Positions 56,232 to 64,000 of a stretch of DNA of 64,000 bases are shown here, piece by piece. A program made the position numbers and the translations under genes. The DNA lies in the NCBI RefSeq assembly GCF_014648055.1, contig NZ_BMQJ01000005.1, forward strand, positions 186,001 through 250,000. Reading direction: 5' to 3'. The notes under the pieces were generated by a model. That model was not told where the DNA came from. It ran no database searches and was given only the letters and a program-made list of their open reading frames with translations. Position 1 is the stretch's first letter; each line of letters begins with the position of its first letter. This DNA comes from Streptosporangium pseudovulgare. Lineage in GTDB: Bacteria > Actinomycetota > Actinomycetes > Streptosporangiales > Streptosporangiaceae.

Positions 56232-56320
56232 AACGGCACCCACATACAGGGATCGAACGCCCGTCAAGGCATGGCTCGCACAGGACGGGGACTCCAGACC
56301 GCGCCGGCCGTCCGCGCGAC

Positions 56321-56398
56321 CGGTCCGAGCGGTCCGAGCGGACCCGAGCGATCCGAGCGGGCCCGAGCGATCCGAGCGATCCGAGCGGGCCCGAGCGG
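56321..56398. repeat. Short 9-10 base tandem repeat
   Basis: Eight units of the type CGATCCGAG / CGGGCCCGAG (core CCGAGCG) in the intergenic space between the convergent heparinase-like and response-regulator genes. No gene between 56232 and 56488. Confidence 0.85.
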
Positions 56399-56488
56399 CC
56401 CGGCGCCGTACGGCGAGCCGGCGGATCGGCGCCGCGCGACCGGTCCGGGACGGGCCAGGCGGGCGGCGGGCCGTACGGCGCCGGCCGA

Positions 56489-57127
56489 TCAGACCAGGCG
56501 GCGCGCGGTGGCCCAGCGGGACAGCTCGTGGCGGTTGGAGAGCTGAAGCTTGCGCAGCACGGACGAGACGTGGGTCTCCACCGTCTTCACCGAGATGAAC
56601 AGCTCCTTGGCGATCTCCTTGTAGGCGTAGCCGCGGGCGATCAGCCGCAGGACCTCCCGCTCGCGCTGGGTCAGCGAGTCGAGCTCGGGGTCGATCGGCG
56701 GGGCCTCGCTGGAGGCGAAGGCGTCCAGCACGAAACCGGCCAGCCGCGGGGAGAACACCGCGTCGCCCTCGGCCACCCGGCGGATCGCGTCGGTCAGCTC
56801 GCGGCCGCTGATGTTCTTGGTGACGTAGCCGCGGGCACCGCCGCGGATCACGCCGATGACGTCCTCGGCGGCGTCGGAGACCGACAGCGCCAGGAAGCGG
56901 ACCTGCGAGCCCGCGCCCAGGACGCGGCGCAGCACCTCCTGGCCGCCCCCGCCGGGCATGTGCACGTCGAGCAGGACCACGTCCGGCGTCAGTTCGCCGA
57001 TCGCCCGGACGGCGGACTCCACGTCCTCGGCCTCGCCCACCACCTCGATGGAGTCGCCCAGCTCGGCGCGGACTCCCGAACGGAACAGCCGGTGGTCGTC
57101 GACGATCAGAACCCTGATGGCGCTCAT
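56489..57127 (-). CDS. NarL/LuxR-family response regulator
   Basis: A 212-residue regulator: receiver domain with the phosphoacceptor Asp in DVVLLDVHMPGGGGQEVL and switch Lys in GARGYVTKNISGRELTDA, then a LuxR helix-turn-helix (LTQREREVLRLIARGYAYKE, FISVKTVETHVSSVLRKL). It is encoded just downstream of a PspC-type sensor kinase and is its presumed partner, likely controlling the divergent PspC/LiaF-like gene in response to envelope stress. GGGAGGG precedes the ATG. Confidence 0.94.
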   Translation of the reverse strand: MSAIRVLIVDDHRLFRSGVRAELGDSIEVVGEAEDVESAVRAIGELTPDVVLLDVHMPGGGGQEVLRRVLGAGSQVRFLALSVSDAAEDVIGVIRGGARGYVTKNISGRELTDAIRRVAEGDAVFSPRLAGFVLDAFASSEAPPIDPELDSLTQREREVLRLIARGYAYKEIAKELFISVKTVETHVSSVLRKLQLSNRHELSRWATARRLV

Positions 57128-57191
57128 GCACCCTCCCCCGCGCGCCTCGCGGGCCGTCCGCACCGGCCGCCGCCGCTCCCGGACCGCTCGG

Positions 57192-58409
57192 TCACGCCTT
57201 CTCCAGCTTCATGGTCAACATGACTTCGGTGCCCTCTCCGGGTTCGGTCCGGATCCGGGCGCCGCCTCCGTGTCGCTCCATCCGGCCGATGATCGACTGG
57301 CGGATGCCCATCCGGTCCTCGGGCACCTGGTCCATGTCGAACCCGGCGCCCCGGTCCCGGACGAAGACGGTGACCTCCTCCGGCTCCGCCTCGGCGTAGA
57401 CGGAGATGACGGAGGACCCGGAGTATTTCGCCGCATTGACCATAGCCTGTCTGGCCGCCTGCATCATCGCCGACAGCTCGGGGGTCAGCGGGCAGTCGCC
57501 CACGCAGACGACCTCGATCGGCACGCCGTGCGCGTCCTCCTCCTCCGCCGCGACCCGGCGCACGGCCGCGGCCAGGGACGCGTCGGCGTCCTGCTTGGGC
57601 TGGTAGAGCCAGTTGCGCAGCTCACGCTCCTGGGAGCGGGCCAGCCGCGCCACCTCGCGGGGGTCCTCGGAGTTGCGCTGGATCAGCGTCAGCGTGTGCA
57701 GCACGGAGTCGTGAACGTGCGCGGCCACCTCGGCGCGCTCCTCCTGCCGGATGCGCTCGCGGCGCTCGCGCTGCAACTCCTTCCACAGCCCGGCCAGCCA
57801 GGGGGCCGCGATGAGCGCGACGCCGCCGACGACCACGAGCGTGAACACGATGCCGGGCCGGGCCGCGTCCAGCTCGTCGGTGGCCACCAGGAAGCCGATC
57901 GCGCCCACGACGACCAGCACCAGGCCGGCGAACGTGCGCACCCGGTTCCGGCGGACCTGGCCGACCGTCGTGCTCATCCAGCGCCGCCGCCGGTCGGGGT
58001 CGGCCTGCTGCCACAGGATCAGCGAGCCGATCCCGCCGACCGCGATCGGCCAGGCGCCGATCCCGCCCGTCCGGGCGCCGGTGAGCCAGCCCAGCGCCAG
58101 CAACGCCAGCCCGACCGCCGCGTAGGAGGCGACCTGGCTCCAGTCGCGGGCGGGCTCCTTGCCCTCGTACGGCTCGCGCGGCGTGAACAGCCACAGCGCC
58201 GCGTACGCCACCGCGCCGATCCCGTCCAGGACGGTGAGCAGCACGAACGCCAGCCGCAACACGACGGGGTCGAGCCGCAGCTGGGCGGCGGCGCCCTCGG
58301 CCACCCCGGCGACCAGGCGTCCCTGCACGGGGCGCACCAGCCGGGGGAAGGGATCGGGCTCTCCGGGGGTCACCGGGGCCGCGTCACGAATCGTCTCTCG
58401 GTCAGCCAT
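57192..58409 (-). CDS. Sensor histidine kinase with PspC domain
   Basis: A 405-residue membrane kinase. Residues 25-80 are a PspC domain (RLVAGVAEGAAAQLRLDPVV), followed by further helices to about residue 205. A HisKA_3 dimerisation helix has the phosphoacceptor in VAAHVHDSVLHTL (His233), and the ATPase domain has QAMVNAAKYSGSS (N box), VFVRDRGAGFDMDQVPEDRM (G1) and GEGTEVMLTM. It combines a PspC stress-sensing module with a LiaS-like kinase core. It lies 64 bases upstream of the response regulator on the same strand. Confidence 0.94.
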   Translation of the reverse strand: MADRETIRDAAPVTPGEPDPFPRLVRPVQGRLVAGVAEGAAAQLRLDPVVLRLAFVLLTVLDGIGAVAYAALWLFTPREPYEGKEPARDWSQVASYAAVGLALLALGWLTGARTGGIGAWPIAVGGIGSLILWQQADPDRRRRWMSTTVGQVRRNRVRTFAGLVLVVVGAIGFLVATDELDAARPGIVFTLVVVGGVALIAAPWLAGLWKELQRERRERIRQEERAEVAAHVHDSVLHTLTLIQRNSEDPREVARLARSQERELRNWLYQPKQDADASLAAAVRRVAAEEEDAHGVPIEVVCVGDCPLTPELSAMMQAARQAMVNAAKYSGSSVISVYAEAEPEEVTVFVRDRGAGFDMDQVPEDRMGIRQSIIGRMERHGGGARIRTEPGEGTEVMLTMKLEKA

Positions 58410-58552
58410 ATCGCCTGCATCGTCACATGGGAGAGTCTGCCAGCGCATCAGGCGTTCCCCTGAGGCGACCCTGACGGCGGCCCGCATCCTCGGGGACGGC
58501 TCAGGGGTGTCCCGGATGCGACCCGGGAGGCAGGAAGGCCACGATAGGTGAC
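58410..58552. promoter_or_regulatory. Divergent region of the PspC system with inverted repeat
   Basis: CCCCTGAG (58457-58464) and CTCAGGGG (58500-58507) form an inverted repeat 35 bases apart between the sensor kinase and the PspC/LiaF-like gene; a candidate binding or looping site for the response regulator. Confidence 0.4.
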
Positions 58553-60487
58553 ATGACCGATTCCGGGAACGCCCACGACCCGGCGAGCACCCCCACCGGC
58601 TCGTCGTCTCCCTTCACCTCCGGGACCGGCCCGTCGTCCCCTCTCGCGTCCGGCGGGCGGGGGCCGCTCCGGCGCAGTGACGAGGGCCGCATGCTCACCG
58701 GCGTCTGCGCCGGTCTCGGCCGTCACGCCGGTGTCGATCCGCTGCTGTTCCGCATCGGCTTCGCCATGCTGGTCCTCGGTTCCGGCATCGGCATCATGCT
58801 GTACGTGGCGGCGTTCCTGCTGATGCGGGAGCCGGACGGCGGCCCGGGATACATGGAGCAGTGGACCCGGCGTTCCTTCGACGGCGAGACCGTGCTGGCG
58901 CTGCTGGCCGGGGTGTTCACCCTGGGCCTGATCGTGAACGTGTCCTCCGGTGGCATCGGCACCGGCACGGTCGTGGTCGGCACGCTCTTCGCCATCGCCC
59001 TGATGGCCGCGCACTCTCGCGGGGTCGATCTACTGGCCACGATGCGGTCCCTGCCGGAGCGGCTGCGCGGCAGCCGCGCCCCCGCCGGGTCCGGCACGCC
59101 GTACGGCGGCCCCCACGGGGGTTTCCGGGACGAACACCGCGAGCCGCACACCGGCCCGTACGGCGGGCCCCTCGCGGGGACGGCCGTCTTCGACCCGGCC
59201 CGGCCGGCCGCCTTCGCGGAGGGACCGCACACCGCGCCGCCGGAACCGGCAGCTCCGGTCCGGCCGGTCGGACCCGCAGGGAGCCGCCCCGCGGCGACGC
59301 CCGGCCCGTCCGGGGGCACCGAGCGCCGCCCGGCGCCCGGGGTCACGCCCTCCGGGCCCGAAGCCGCGCCCGAAGCCGCCCCCGGAGCCGCCCCCGCCGG
59401 GCCGCCGGCCGGGGCCTCCCCCGCGGAGCCGCGGACCGAGGTGTTCCCCGCAGCCGACCCGGCCCCGGCCCGGGTCCCGGGATCTGAGCCGGAGCCTGAG
59501 CCGGCGGCTGCGGCATCCGCCGCGTCACCGTCCGGTGAGGACGACCGGCCCGCGGGGTCGTGGCCCGGTGAGGACGACCGGCCCGCCGTGCCGCCGCCCA
59601 CCGGCTCTCCCGCGGGGCCGTTCGCCCCCTCCGCCGCCTCTCCGGCAGGGCCGTTCACCCCCTCCTACGACTCCTCCGGCGAGCCGTTCTCCCCCTATGG
59701 GCCCTACCGGCCGCTGGACCCCGGCAGGCGGCAGCCGTACGACCGCCCCTACGACCGCCCCTACGGCGGCCCTCCCGGCGGTTACGACGACCCCTACGAC
59801 CTCGCCCTGCTCGGCGGGCCGGTCGAGACGTCCGTCCGGCGCGAGCGGCCCGAACGGCCCGAGCGGCCCCGGTCGTTCGTGGCGGGCGTCACCCTGATCC
59901 TCGCGCTGATCGTCGGCGGGATCACCCTGGCGGCCCAGGCGGCCTCCGGGGCGGCCGGCATGACGGTCGCCGGCGGCGCGGTGCTGGTCGTCATCGGCGG
60001 CGGTCTCCTCGTCGCCGCGTGGTTCGGCCGCGGCGCGGCCCTCGTCGCCGCGGGCACCCTCGTCTCGATCGCCGTGCTGACGGCGTCGCTGCTGTCCGGG
60101 ATGTCGGGGCGCTTCGGCACCTACGACTGGGCGCCGACCACGATGTCGGAGGTCACCGGGAAGGGCGGCGGGGACTACGCGATCGGCATCGGCGACGGCA
60201 CCGTGGATCTGAGCGCGCTGCAGCTCCCGGCGGGCTCGCGTACGCTCGTGGAGGCGTCGGTGGCGATAGGCGAGATGCTGGTGATCGTGCCGCCGACGGC
60301 GCGGGTCGAGGTCGAGGGAACCGCCAAACTGGGCGACGTGAAGATCGATCAGATGGTCCAGGGCGGCACCGGCATCCGGCACGTCAGGGTGCTGAAGCCG
60401 GAGGTGCCGCCGAAGGGCGACGCGGCGACCATCGTCCTGCGGGTCAGCGCGGGCATCGGAGACGTGGAGGTGCGACGTGCGGCCTGA
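58553..60487 (+). CDS. PspC-domain membrane protein with LiaF-like C-terminus
   Basis: A 644-residue protein. A PspC domain (LRRSDEGRMLTGVCAGLGRH then helices to about residue 155) is followed by a Pro/Gly/Ala-rich linker of some 270 residues, three more transmembrane helices (about 440-520), and a C-terminal domain like the LiaF/DUF2154 antibiotic-response domain (LVEASVAIGEMLVIVPPTAR, VEVEGTAKLGDVKI). LiaF proteins restrain LiaS-type kinases, so it probably inhibits the divergent sensor kinase until the membrane is damaged. Overlaps the next small gene by 11 bases. Confidence 0.88.
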   Translation: MTDSGNAHDPASTPTGSSSPFTSGTGPSSPLASGGRGPLRRSDEGRMLTGVCAGLGRHAGVDPLLFRIGFAMLVLGSGIGIMLYVAAFLLMREPDGGPGYMEQWTRRSFDGETVLALLAGVFTLGLIVNVSSGGIGTGTVVVGTLFAIALMAAHSRGVDLLATMRSLPERLRGSRAPAGSGTPYGGPHGGFRDEHREPHTGPYGGPLAGTAVFDPARPAAFAEGPHTAPPEPAAPVRPVGPAGSRPAATPGPSGGTERRPAPGVTPSGPEAAPEAAPGAAPAGPPAGASPAEPRTEVFPAADPAPARVPGSEPEPEPAAAASAASPSGEDDRPAGSWPGEDDRPAVPPPTGSPAGPFAPSAASPAGPFTPSYDSSGEPFSPYGPYRPLDPGRRQPYDRPYDRPYGGPPGGYDDPYDLALLGGPVETSVRRERPERPERPRSFVAGVTLILALIVGGITLAAQAASGAAGMTVAGGAVLVVIGGGLLVAAWFGRGAALVAAGTLVSIAVLTASLLSGMSGRFGTYDWAPTTMSEVTGKGGGDYAIGIGDGTVDLSALQLPAGSRTLVEASVAIGEMLVIVPPTARVEVEGTAKLGDVKIDQMVQGGTGIRHVRVLKPEVPPKGDAATIVLRVSAGIGDVEVRRAA

Positions 60488-60683
60488 GATGGAGCGGCCC
60501 CGCCGGCGGCGGGCGCACCGCACGGACTGGATGGCCCTGCTCAGCGGAATGATCTTCATCGTGACCGGGGTCGTCCTCATCGGCCGGCCGTCGGTCGAGC
60601 CGCTGATCATGCTTCCGGCCGTCCTGGCGGGCCTGGGCCTCGCGGGGCTGGTCGCCATCCTCGCCCGGCTGATCCGCCGCTGA
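60477..60683 (+). CDS. Small membrane protein of the PspC cluster
   Basis: Sixty-eight residues from a GTG inside the end of the PspC gene (ATG at 60489 is an alternative), with a basic start (MERPRRRRAHRTDW) and two helices (WMALLSGMIFIVTGVVLI, LIMLPAVLAGLGLAGLVAIL). The overlap makes translational coupling likely. Function unknown; probably part of the envelope-stress unit. Confidence 0.7.
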   Translation: MRPEMERPRRRRAHRTDWMALLSGMIFIVTGVVLIGRPSVEPLIMLPAVLAGLGLAGLVAILARLIRR

Positions 60684-60849
60684 CCGGGGCGGCCCGGCGG
60701 CCCGGGCATGGACCGGTGCCCGGCGGACCGCGATCCGTGGCCCGCGATCCGTGGTCCGTGGCCCGCGGCTCACGGTCCGCGGCCGGGACCCGCGACCCGG
60801 CGGTCACCGTCTCACGGTTGCGGGTGCTGCCACGCGTTAGAGTTGGAGG

Positions 60850-61515
60850 ATGCCGATCCTGGAGTTCGTCAGCACGATCCGCGCGACGCGGGCCGGGCCG
60901 ACGGACGCGCTCTCCGACGTCGCGGGCACGACCGCCTGGTGTCGCGAGCACTCCTCGGAGCTGGACCTCCCCGCCGGGTTCACCGCCTCCGAGGAGGTGC
61001 GCCGCGAGCTGGTCGAGCTGCGGCAGGCCGTACGGGCCCTGTTCGCCCGGGCCGTCGCCCCCGGCCCGGCGAGCAGGGCGGACGCCGGACGGCTGCCGGG
61101 GTTCGCCGAGTCCCTCGACCTGGTCAACGCCACCGCGCTGGCCGTCCCGACGGCCCCCCGGCTGGAGTGGCCCGCCGGGCCGGACCCGTCGGCCCTGCCG
61201 AATCCGTCGGGTTCATCGGCTCCTCCGGTCCCGCCGGAGCCGTCGGCCCCATCGGACCTTTCACCTCTTTCGGCGCCATCGGCCCGGAACGTCCCGGCTG
61301 TGGCGGCGGACGACTCCGCCCGAGCCCGCGCCGCGCTCGCGTCCGCGGCGATCGCGTTCCTGGCCGGTCCTCGTCGCGAGCTGCTCCGCGCCTGCCCGGC
61401 CCCCCGATGCGTGCTCTATTTCGTCAAGGAGCACGCCCGTCAGGAGTGGTGCTCCGTGGCCTGCGGCAACCGGGCCCGCGCCGCCCGCCACTACCGCCAG
61501 CACCGGGACGACTGA
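60850..61515 (+). CDS. CGNR zinc-finger (ABATE) regulator
   Basis: A 221-residue protein of the ABATE/CGNR family. The N-terminal ABATE helical domain starts ILEFVSTIRATRAGPTDALS; a Pro/Ser-rich stretch of about 40 residues (residues 115-155) is an insertion unusual for the family; the C-terminus has the treble-clef finger CPAPRCVLYF with WCSVACGNRARAARHYRQHR (CGNR). These are predicted stress-linked transcription factors. TAGAGT at 60838-60843 places the transcript start at the ATG; GGAGG directly abuts it, too close to act, so a leaderless mRNA is favoured. Confidence 0.9.
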   Translation: MPILEFVSTIRATRAGPTDALSDVAGTTAWCREHSSELDLPAGFTASEEVRRELVELRQAVRALFARAVAPGPASRADAGRLPGFAESLDLVNATALAVPTAPRLEWPAGPDPSALPNPSGSSAPPVPPEPSAPSDLSPLSAPSARNVPAVAADDSARARAALASAAIAFLAGPRRELLRACPAPRCVLYFVKEHARQEWCSVACGNRARAARHYRQHRDD

Positions 61516-61544
61516 CCCGCGGCCCCGCCGTGGGCGCGGCATGA

Positions 61545-61636
61545 CCCGCTCGTCCCCGCCTCCGGATCCCACCCTGGTCATCGCCGGCGCCAGGTTCGCG
61601 TACCGCCCGCTCGTCCCCGCCTCCGGATCCCACCCT
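61545..61636. repeat. 31-base direct repeat
   Basis: A 31-base sequence beginning CCCGCTCGTCCCCGCCTCCG is present exactly at 61545-61575 and 61606-61636 (period 61), between the convergent CGNR gene and the membrane-protein gene. Confidence 0.92.
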
Positions 61637-61703
61637 CCGGCGGACACGCGTCCGCCCGGGTGCGGCGGTCCTCCGCCGCACCCGGGCCGTCCGGCCGCCG
61701 CCG

Positions 61704-62411
61704 TCAGCGGGCCGCGCCCACGGCCGCCGTCCCCGCCACCGTCCCGGCCGCCGCCTCGGCCGCCGCCCCGGTCGTCGTCCCGGCCGGAGCCGTCGCGCGG
61801 TCGTCGGCCCGCCACAGCTCGTACGCCAGCCAGAGGCCGCCCGCGGCGAGCAGCGCGCCGTGCGCGATCCGGACCGCCGGGGAACCGTAGAACTGCGGGA
61901 TGAACAGGGCGAACCCCACCGCCAGCGGGAGACCGCTCCACCGCCGGAGAGCACCGGATCGCCGGATCTCCACCGCGGCCATGACGACGCCCACGGCGAG
62001 CAGCACCAGTCCGGTGGCGAACAGGGTGACCGCCGCGGGCGTGAAGCGGAACTGGTCGACGAGCTCGATCAGGGTGACGTCCCGGTCCCGTACGGCCCGC
62101 GCCCCGATCACCCGCAGGCCGAACGTCTCGGCGCCGTAGTAGGGCAGCGTGAGGCCCGCCCCGAGCCACGTCACGACCGCCGCGGGCAGGAGGCGGCCCC
62201 GGCCGAGCACGAGGTACAGGCCGAGGATTCCCAGCGAGACGAGGACGAACCCGATCGATGCGGCCAGGTGGACGGCCGTCCAGGAGGGGGAGGCCATCGC
62301 CGCGGCGCCCTCCAGGGTGGTCTCGTCGGCGTAGGGCCGGGCGGCCTGGTAGAGCAGGAAGAGGACGCCGCCTGCGGCGAAGGCCGAGGCGGTGAGCCGG
62401 GCACGGTTCAT
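61704..62411 (-). CDS. Six-helix membrane protein of unknown function
   Basis: A 235-residue protein with six hydrophobic segments (for example FAAGGVLFLLYQAARPY, LAASIGFVLVSLGILGLYLV, LFATGLVLLAVGVVMAAV, IAHGALLAAGGLWLAYELW) and an Ala/Thr-rich tail. No family recognised. CAGGAG stands six bases before the ATG. Two AGAGC-N3-GCTCT operators lie upstream at 62455 and 62490, so expression is tightly controlled by a TetR- or MarR-type repressor encoded elsewhere. Confidence 0.75.
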   Translation of the reverse strand: MNRARLTASAFAAGGVLFLLYQAARPYADETTLEGAAAMASPSWTAVHLAASIGFVLVSLGILGLYLVLGRGRLLPAAVVTWLGAGLTLPYYGAETFGLRVIGARAVRDRDVTLIELVDQFRFTPAAVTLFATGLVLLAVGVVMAAVEIRRSGALRRWSGLPLAVGFALFIPQFYGSPAVRIAHGALLAAGGLWLAYELWRADDRATAPAGTTTGAAAEAAAGTVAGTAAVGAAR

Positions 62412-62454
62412 GGGGGGCTCCTGAGACCAAGTGGGCGGAACGGCGCTTCTTTAC

Positions 62455-62502
62455 GAGAGCAATGCTCTCACCATGGAGCGACAGACTCAAGAGCACCGCT
62501 CT
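62455..62502 (-). promoter_or_regulatory. Double operator AGAGC-N3-GCTCT
   Basis: GAGAGC-AAT-GCTCTC (62455-62469) and AGAGC-ACC-GCTCT (62490-62502), centres 34 bases apart. Leftward promoter elements fit between them (TTGAGT overlapping the second, the -10 region overlapping the first), so a dimeric repressor on both would cover the promoter. Confidence 0.7.
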
Positions 62503-62643
62503 CTTTTATGACCATCGGTCCCCCTTCTCCTCTTCAGGGACACCATGGCCGAGAGGATCACCCCTGATCCACCAGGAAAAACGACGTCGCCTCCCGGCAG
62601 GCGAGCATCCCTTTCCGATGGAGATGTGACTCACATCACCGAT

Positions 62644-62712
62644 TTCTAACGGCTTGATGAAAGATCATGCGTTATATTTGCCCTCAACTTCTAACGGAAT
62701 TATCCGTTAGAA
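62644..62712 (+). promoter_or_regulatory. Promoter and 24-base operator of the VOC gene
   Basis: TTCTAACGGA-ATTA-TCCGTTAGAA (62689-62712) is a perfect inverted repeat with 10-base arms; a matching half-site TTCTAACGG lies at 62644-62652, 45 bases upstream. TATATT at 62673-62678 is a good -10, so the full operator sits just after the start point and the half-site covers the -35 region. Typical of TetR-type control. Confidence 0.75.
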
Positions 62713-62731
62713 AAGATGAGAGAGGGCATCC

Positions 62732-63175
62732 ATGAGCTTCCAGACCGGCCACATCGGCCTCAACGTCTCCGACCTCGACCGGTCGAGGGACTTCTACGTG
62801 AAGGTCTTCGGCTTCGAGGTCGTCGGCGAATCCGGCCGGGAGGACCGCCGCTTCGCCTTCCTCGGCCTCGACGGCACGCTCGTGCTGACCCTCTGGCAGC
62901 AGAGCGAGGGCCGCTTCGCCACCGGCCTGCCCGGCCTGCACCACCTGTCCTTCCAGGTGCCGGACATCGAGGCCGTACGGCGGGCCGAGAGCGTGGTCCG
63001 GGGGCTCGGCGCCACGCTCCACCACGACGGCGTGGTGCCGCACGGCGAGGGCGCCTCCTCCGGGGGGATCTTCTTCGAGGACCCGGACGGCATCCGGCTG
63101 GAGATCTTCGCGCCCGACGGGGCCGGCGACCGCCCCGCCCCGACCACCGGTGCCCCGACCTGCGGATTCTTCTGA
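62732..63175 (+). CDS. VOC (glyoxalase/dioxygenase superfamily) protein
   Basis: A 147-residue protein with two beta-alpha-beta-beta-beta modules. Metal-ligand positions are in GHIGLNVSDLDRSRDFYVKV (His7), LHHLSFQVPDIEAV and GIFFEDPDGIRLEIFAPDG (Glu). It may be a lactoylglutathione-lyase-like, fosfomycin-type or dioxygenase enzyme, or a drug-binding protein; the sequence does not decide. It is behind a strong operator and 43 bases ahead of the flavin-fold gene, so the two form an inducible unit. Confidence 0.9.
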   Translation: MSFQTGHIGLNVSDLDRSRDFYVKVFGFEVVGESGREDRRFAFLGLDGTLVLTLWQQSEGRFATGLPGLHHLSFQVPDIEAVRRAESVVRGLGATLHHDGVVPHGEGASSGGIFFEDPDGIRLEIFAPDGAGDRPAPTTGAPTCGFF

Positions 63176-63218
63176 GAAGACGGGGAGACTCCTGCTGAGA
63201 CGACCGGGGAGAACGGGC

Positions 63219-64000
63219 ATGAGAACAGCGCTGAGACACCCGGGGGAGCTGGCGGTGCGGCGGCGGGCCGGCGTCGACGCCGACGACTGGGGATCGGCCG
63301 GGACCCGGCCGGAGATACCGCCGGTGGCGGCCGGCTTCCTCGCCGCGCAGCGGATGCTGCTCATCGGGGCGACCGGCCGGGACGGGCGGCCGTGGGCGAC
63401 CCTGCTGACCGGCCCGGCGGGGTTCATCCGGGCCGTGGACGACCGAACCGTCGTGATCGACGCCGTCCCGGGCGGGCACGATCCGCTGGCCGGCCTGGCG
63501 GAGGGTGAGATCGGGATGCTCGCCGTCGAGCCGCACACCCGGCGGCGGATGCGGGTCAACGGCACGGTGCGCCGGGACGGCGGGCGGCTGACGGTCCGTA
63601 CCGAACAGACCTACGCCAACTGCCCCAAGTACATCCAGTCGCGGGCCGTCACCGGTGAGGTCGCCGGACCCTCCGCGGAGGCCTCTGCGACCGGCGCCCT
63701 CACCGCCGGTCACCGGGCGTGGATCGAGGCCGCCGACACGTTCTTCGTCGCCACCCGGGCCACCGGGTTCGGCACCGACCTGTCGCACCGGGGCGGCGCC
63801 CCCGGGTTCGTCCGGGTGACCGGCGAGCGGCGGCTGGTCTGGCCCGACTACGCGGGCAACGCGATGTTCATGACGCTCGGCAACCTGGAGCTGGACGACA
63901 CCTGCGGCCTGCTCTTCCTCGACTGGGAGGGGGGCGACGCGCTGCACCTGACCGGGCGGGCGCGCGTGGAGTGGGACCCGGGCGACGTGCCGGGCGCGCA
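63219..64000 (+). CDS. Pyridoxamine 5'-phosphate oxidase-family protein (partial)
   Basis: An open frame from the ATG at 63219 (GGGGAGA upstream) that continues past the right edge, at least 260 residues. It begins HPGELAVRRRAGVDADDWG and includes FLAAQRMLLIGATGRDGRPW (FMN-binding split barrel start) and QTYANCPKYIQSRAV, then a second split-barrel-like half with FVRVTGERRLVWPDYAGNAM and LHLTGRARVEW. Proteins of this kind bind FMN or F420 and some are fused to an oxidoreductase further on. It is probably cotranscribed with the VOC gene. Confidence 0.85.
   Translation, partial: MRTALRHPGELAVRRRAGVDADDWGSAGTRPEIPPVAAGFLAAQRMLLIGATGRDGRPWATLLTGPAGFIRAVDDRTVVIDAVPGGHDPLAGLAEGEIGMLAVEPHTRRRMRVNGTVRRDGGRLTVRTEQTYANCPKYIQSRAVTGEVAGPSAEASATGALTAGHRAWIEAADTFFVATRATGFGTDLSHRGGAPGFVRVTGERRLVWPDYAGNAMFMTLGNLELDDTCGLLFLDWEGGDALHLTGRARVEWDPGDVPGA

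Overview
The window is high-GC actinobacterial chromosome. GTG and TTG starts, leaderless promoters, a WhiB protein, a PIG-L deacetylase, PspC/LuxR signalling, DUF3017 and DUF6350 genes, and synteny around sucCD-DUF6350-purN-purH and folD point to an actinomycete, most likely Streptosporangiales (the family is an inference; no rRNA or tRNA gene was found).

Layout. 1-3.6 kb: a MarR regulator divergent from the first codons of a gene leaving the window, then a PadR-controlled ABC exporter with a short FtsX permease and a divergent padR/membrane-protein pair. 3.7-10.7 kb: a nucleoside uptake and salvage operon reading leftward (BMP lipoprotein, ATPase, two permeases, cytidine deaminase, pyrimidine-nucleoside phosphorylase), nearly all with ATGA overlaps, and an attenuator-like hairpin after the lipoprotein gene. 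10.9-15.7 kb: a 77-residue secreted peptide behind three palindromes, an M20 amidohydrolase and an orphan PGM1-like ATP-grasp ligase, with two long gene-free stretches. 15.7-23.8 kb: D,D-carboxypeptidase, YihY protein, trpS, a CNNM/CBS protein, galE, a secreted CARDB/DUF11 protein and mdh. 23.8-30.1 kb: a divergent MFS/padR pair, then a Ser/Thr receptor kinase with an extracytoplasmic solute-binding domain, divergent from an unusual sigma-like/membrane/beta-propeller fusion. 30.3-47.7 kb: core metabolism (icd, citrate synthase, FHA regulator, folD, purH, purN, DUF6350, sucD, sucC, a B12-binding protein, pcrA) interrupted at 38.3-39.3 kb by a cysteine-rich protein with an aegerolysin-like N-terminus. 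47.8-64 kb: accessory and envelope genes (deacetylase, CPBP protease, WhiB, zinc peptidase lipoprotein, GCS2 ligase, ECF sigma plus partner, heparinase-like lyase, a PspC-based two-component system with a LiaF-like partner, CGNR regulator, VOC protein, PNPOx-like protein) in a stretch rich in tandem minisatellites.

The strongest candidates for something new are the divergent receptor-kinase/sigma-propeller pair (25.9-30.1 kb), the cysteine-rich protein inserted into the suc-pur block, and the orphan PGM1-type ligase. Regulatory architecture is unusually readable: several -10 hexamers lie six or seven bases before the start codon (leaderless mRNAs), and several perfect operators are visible, two of them at promoters with no regulator gene beside them.
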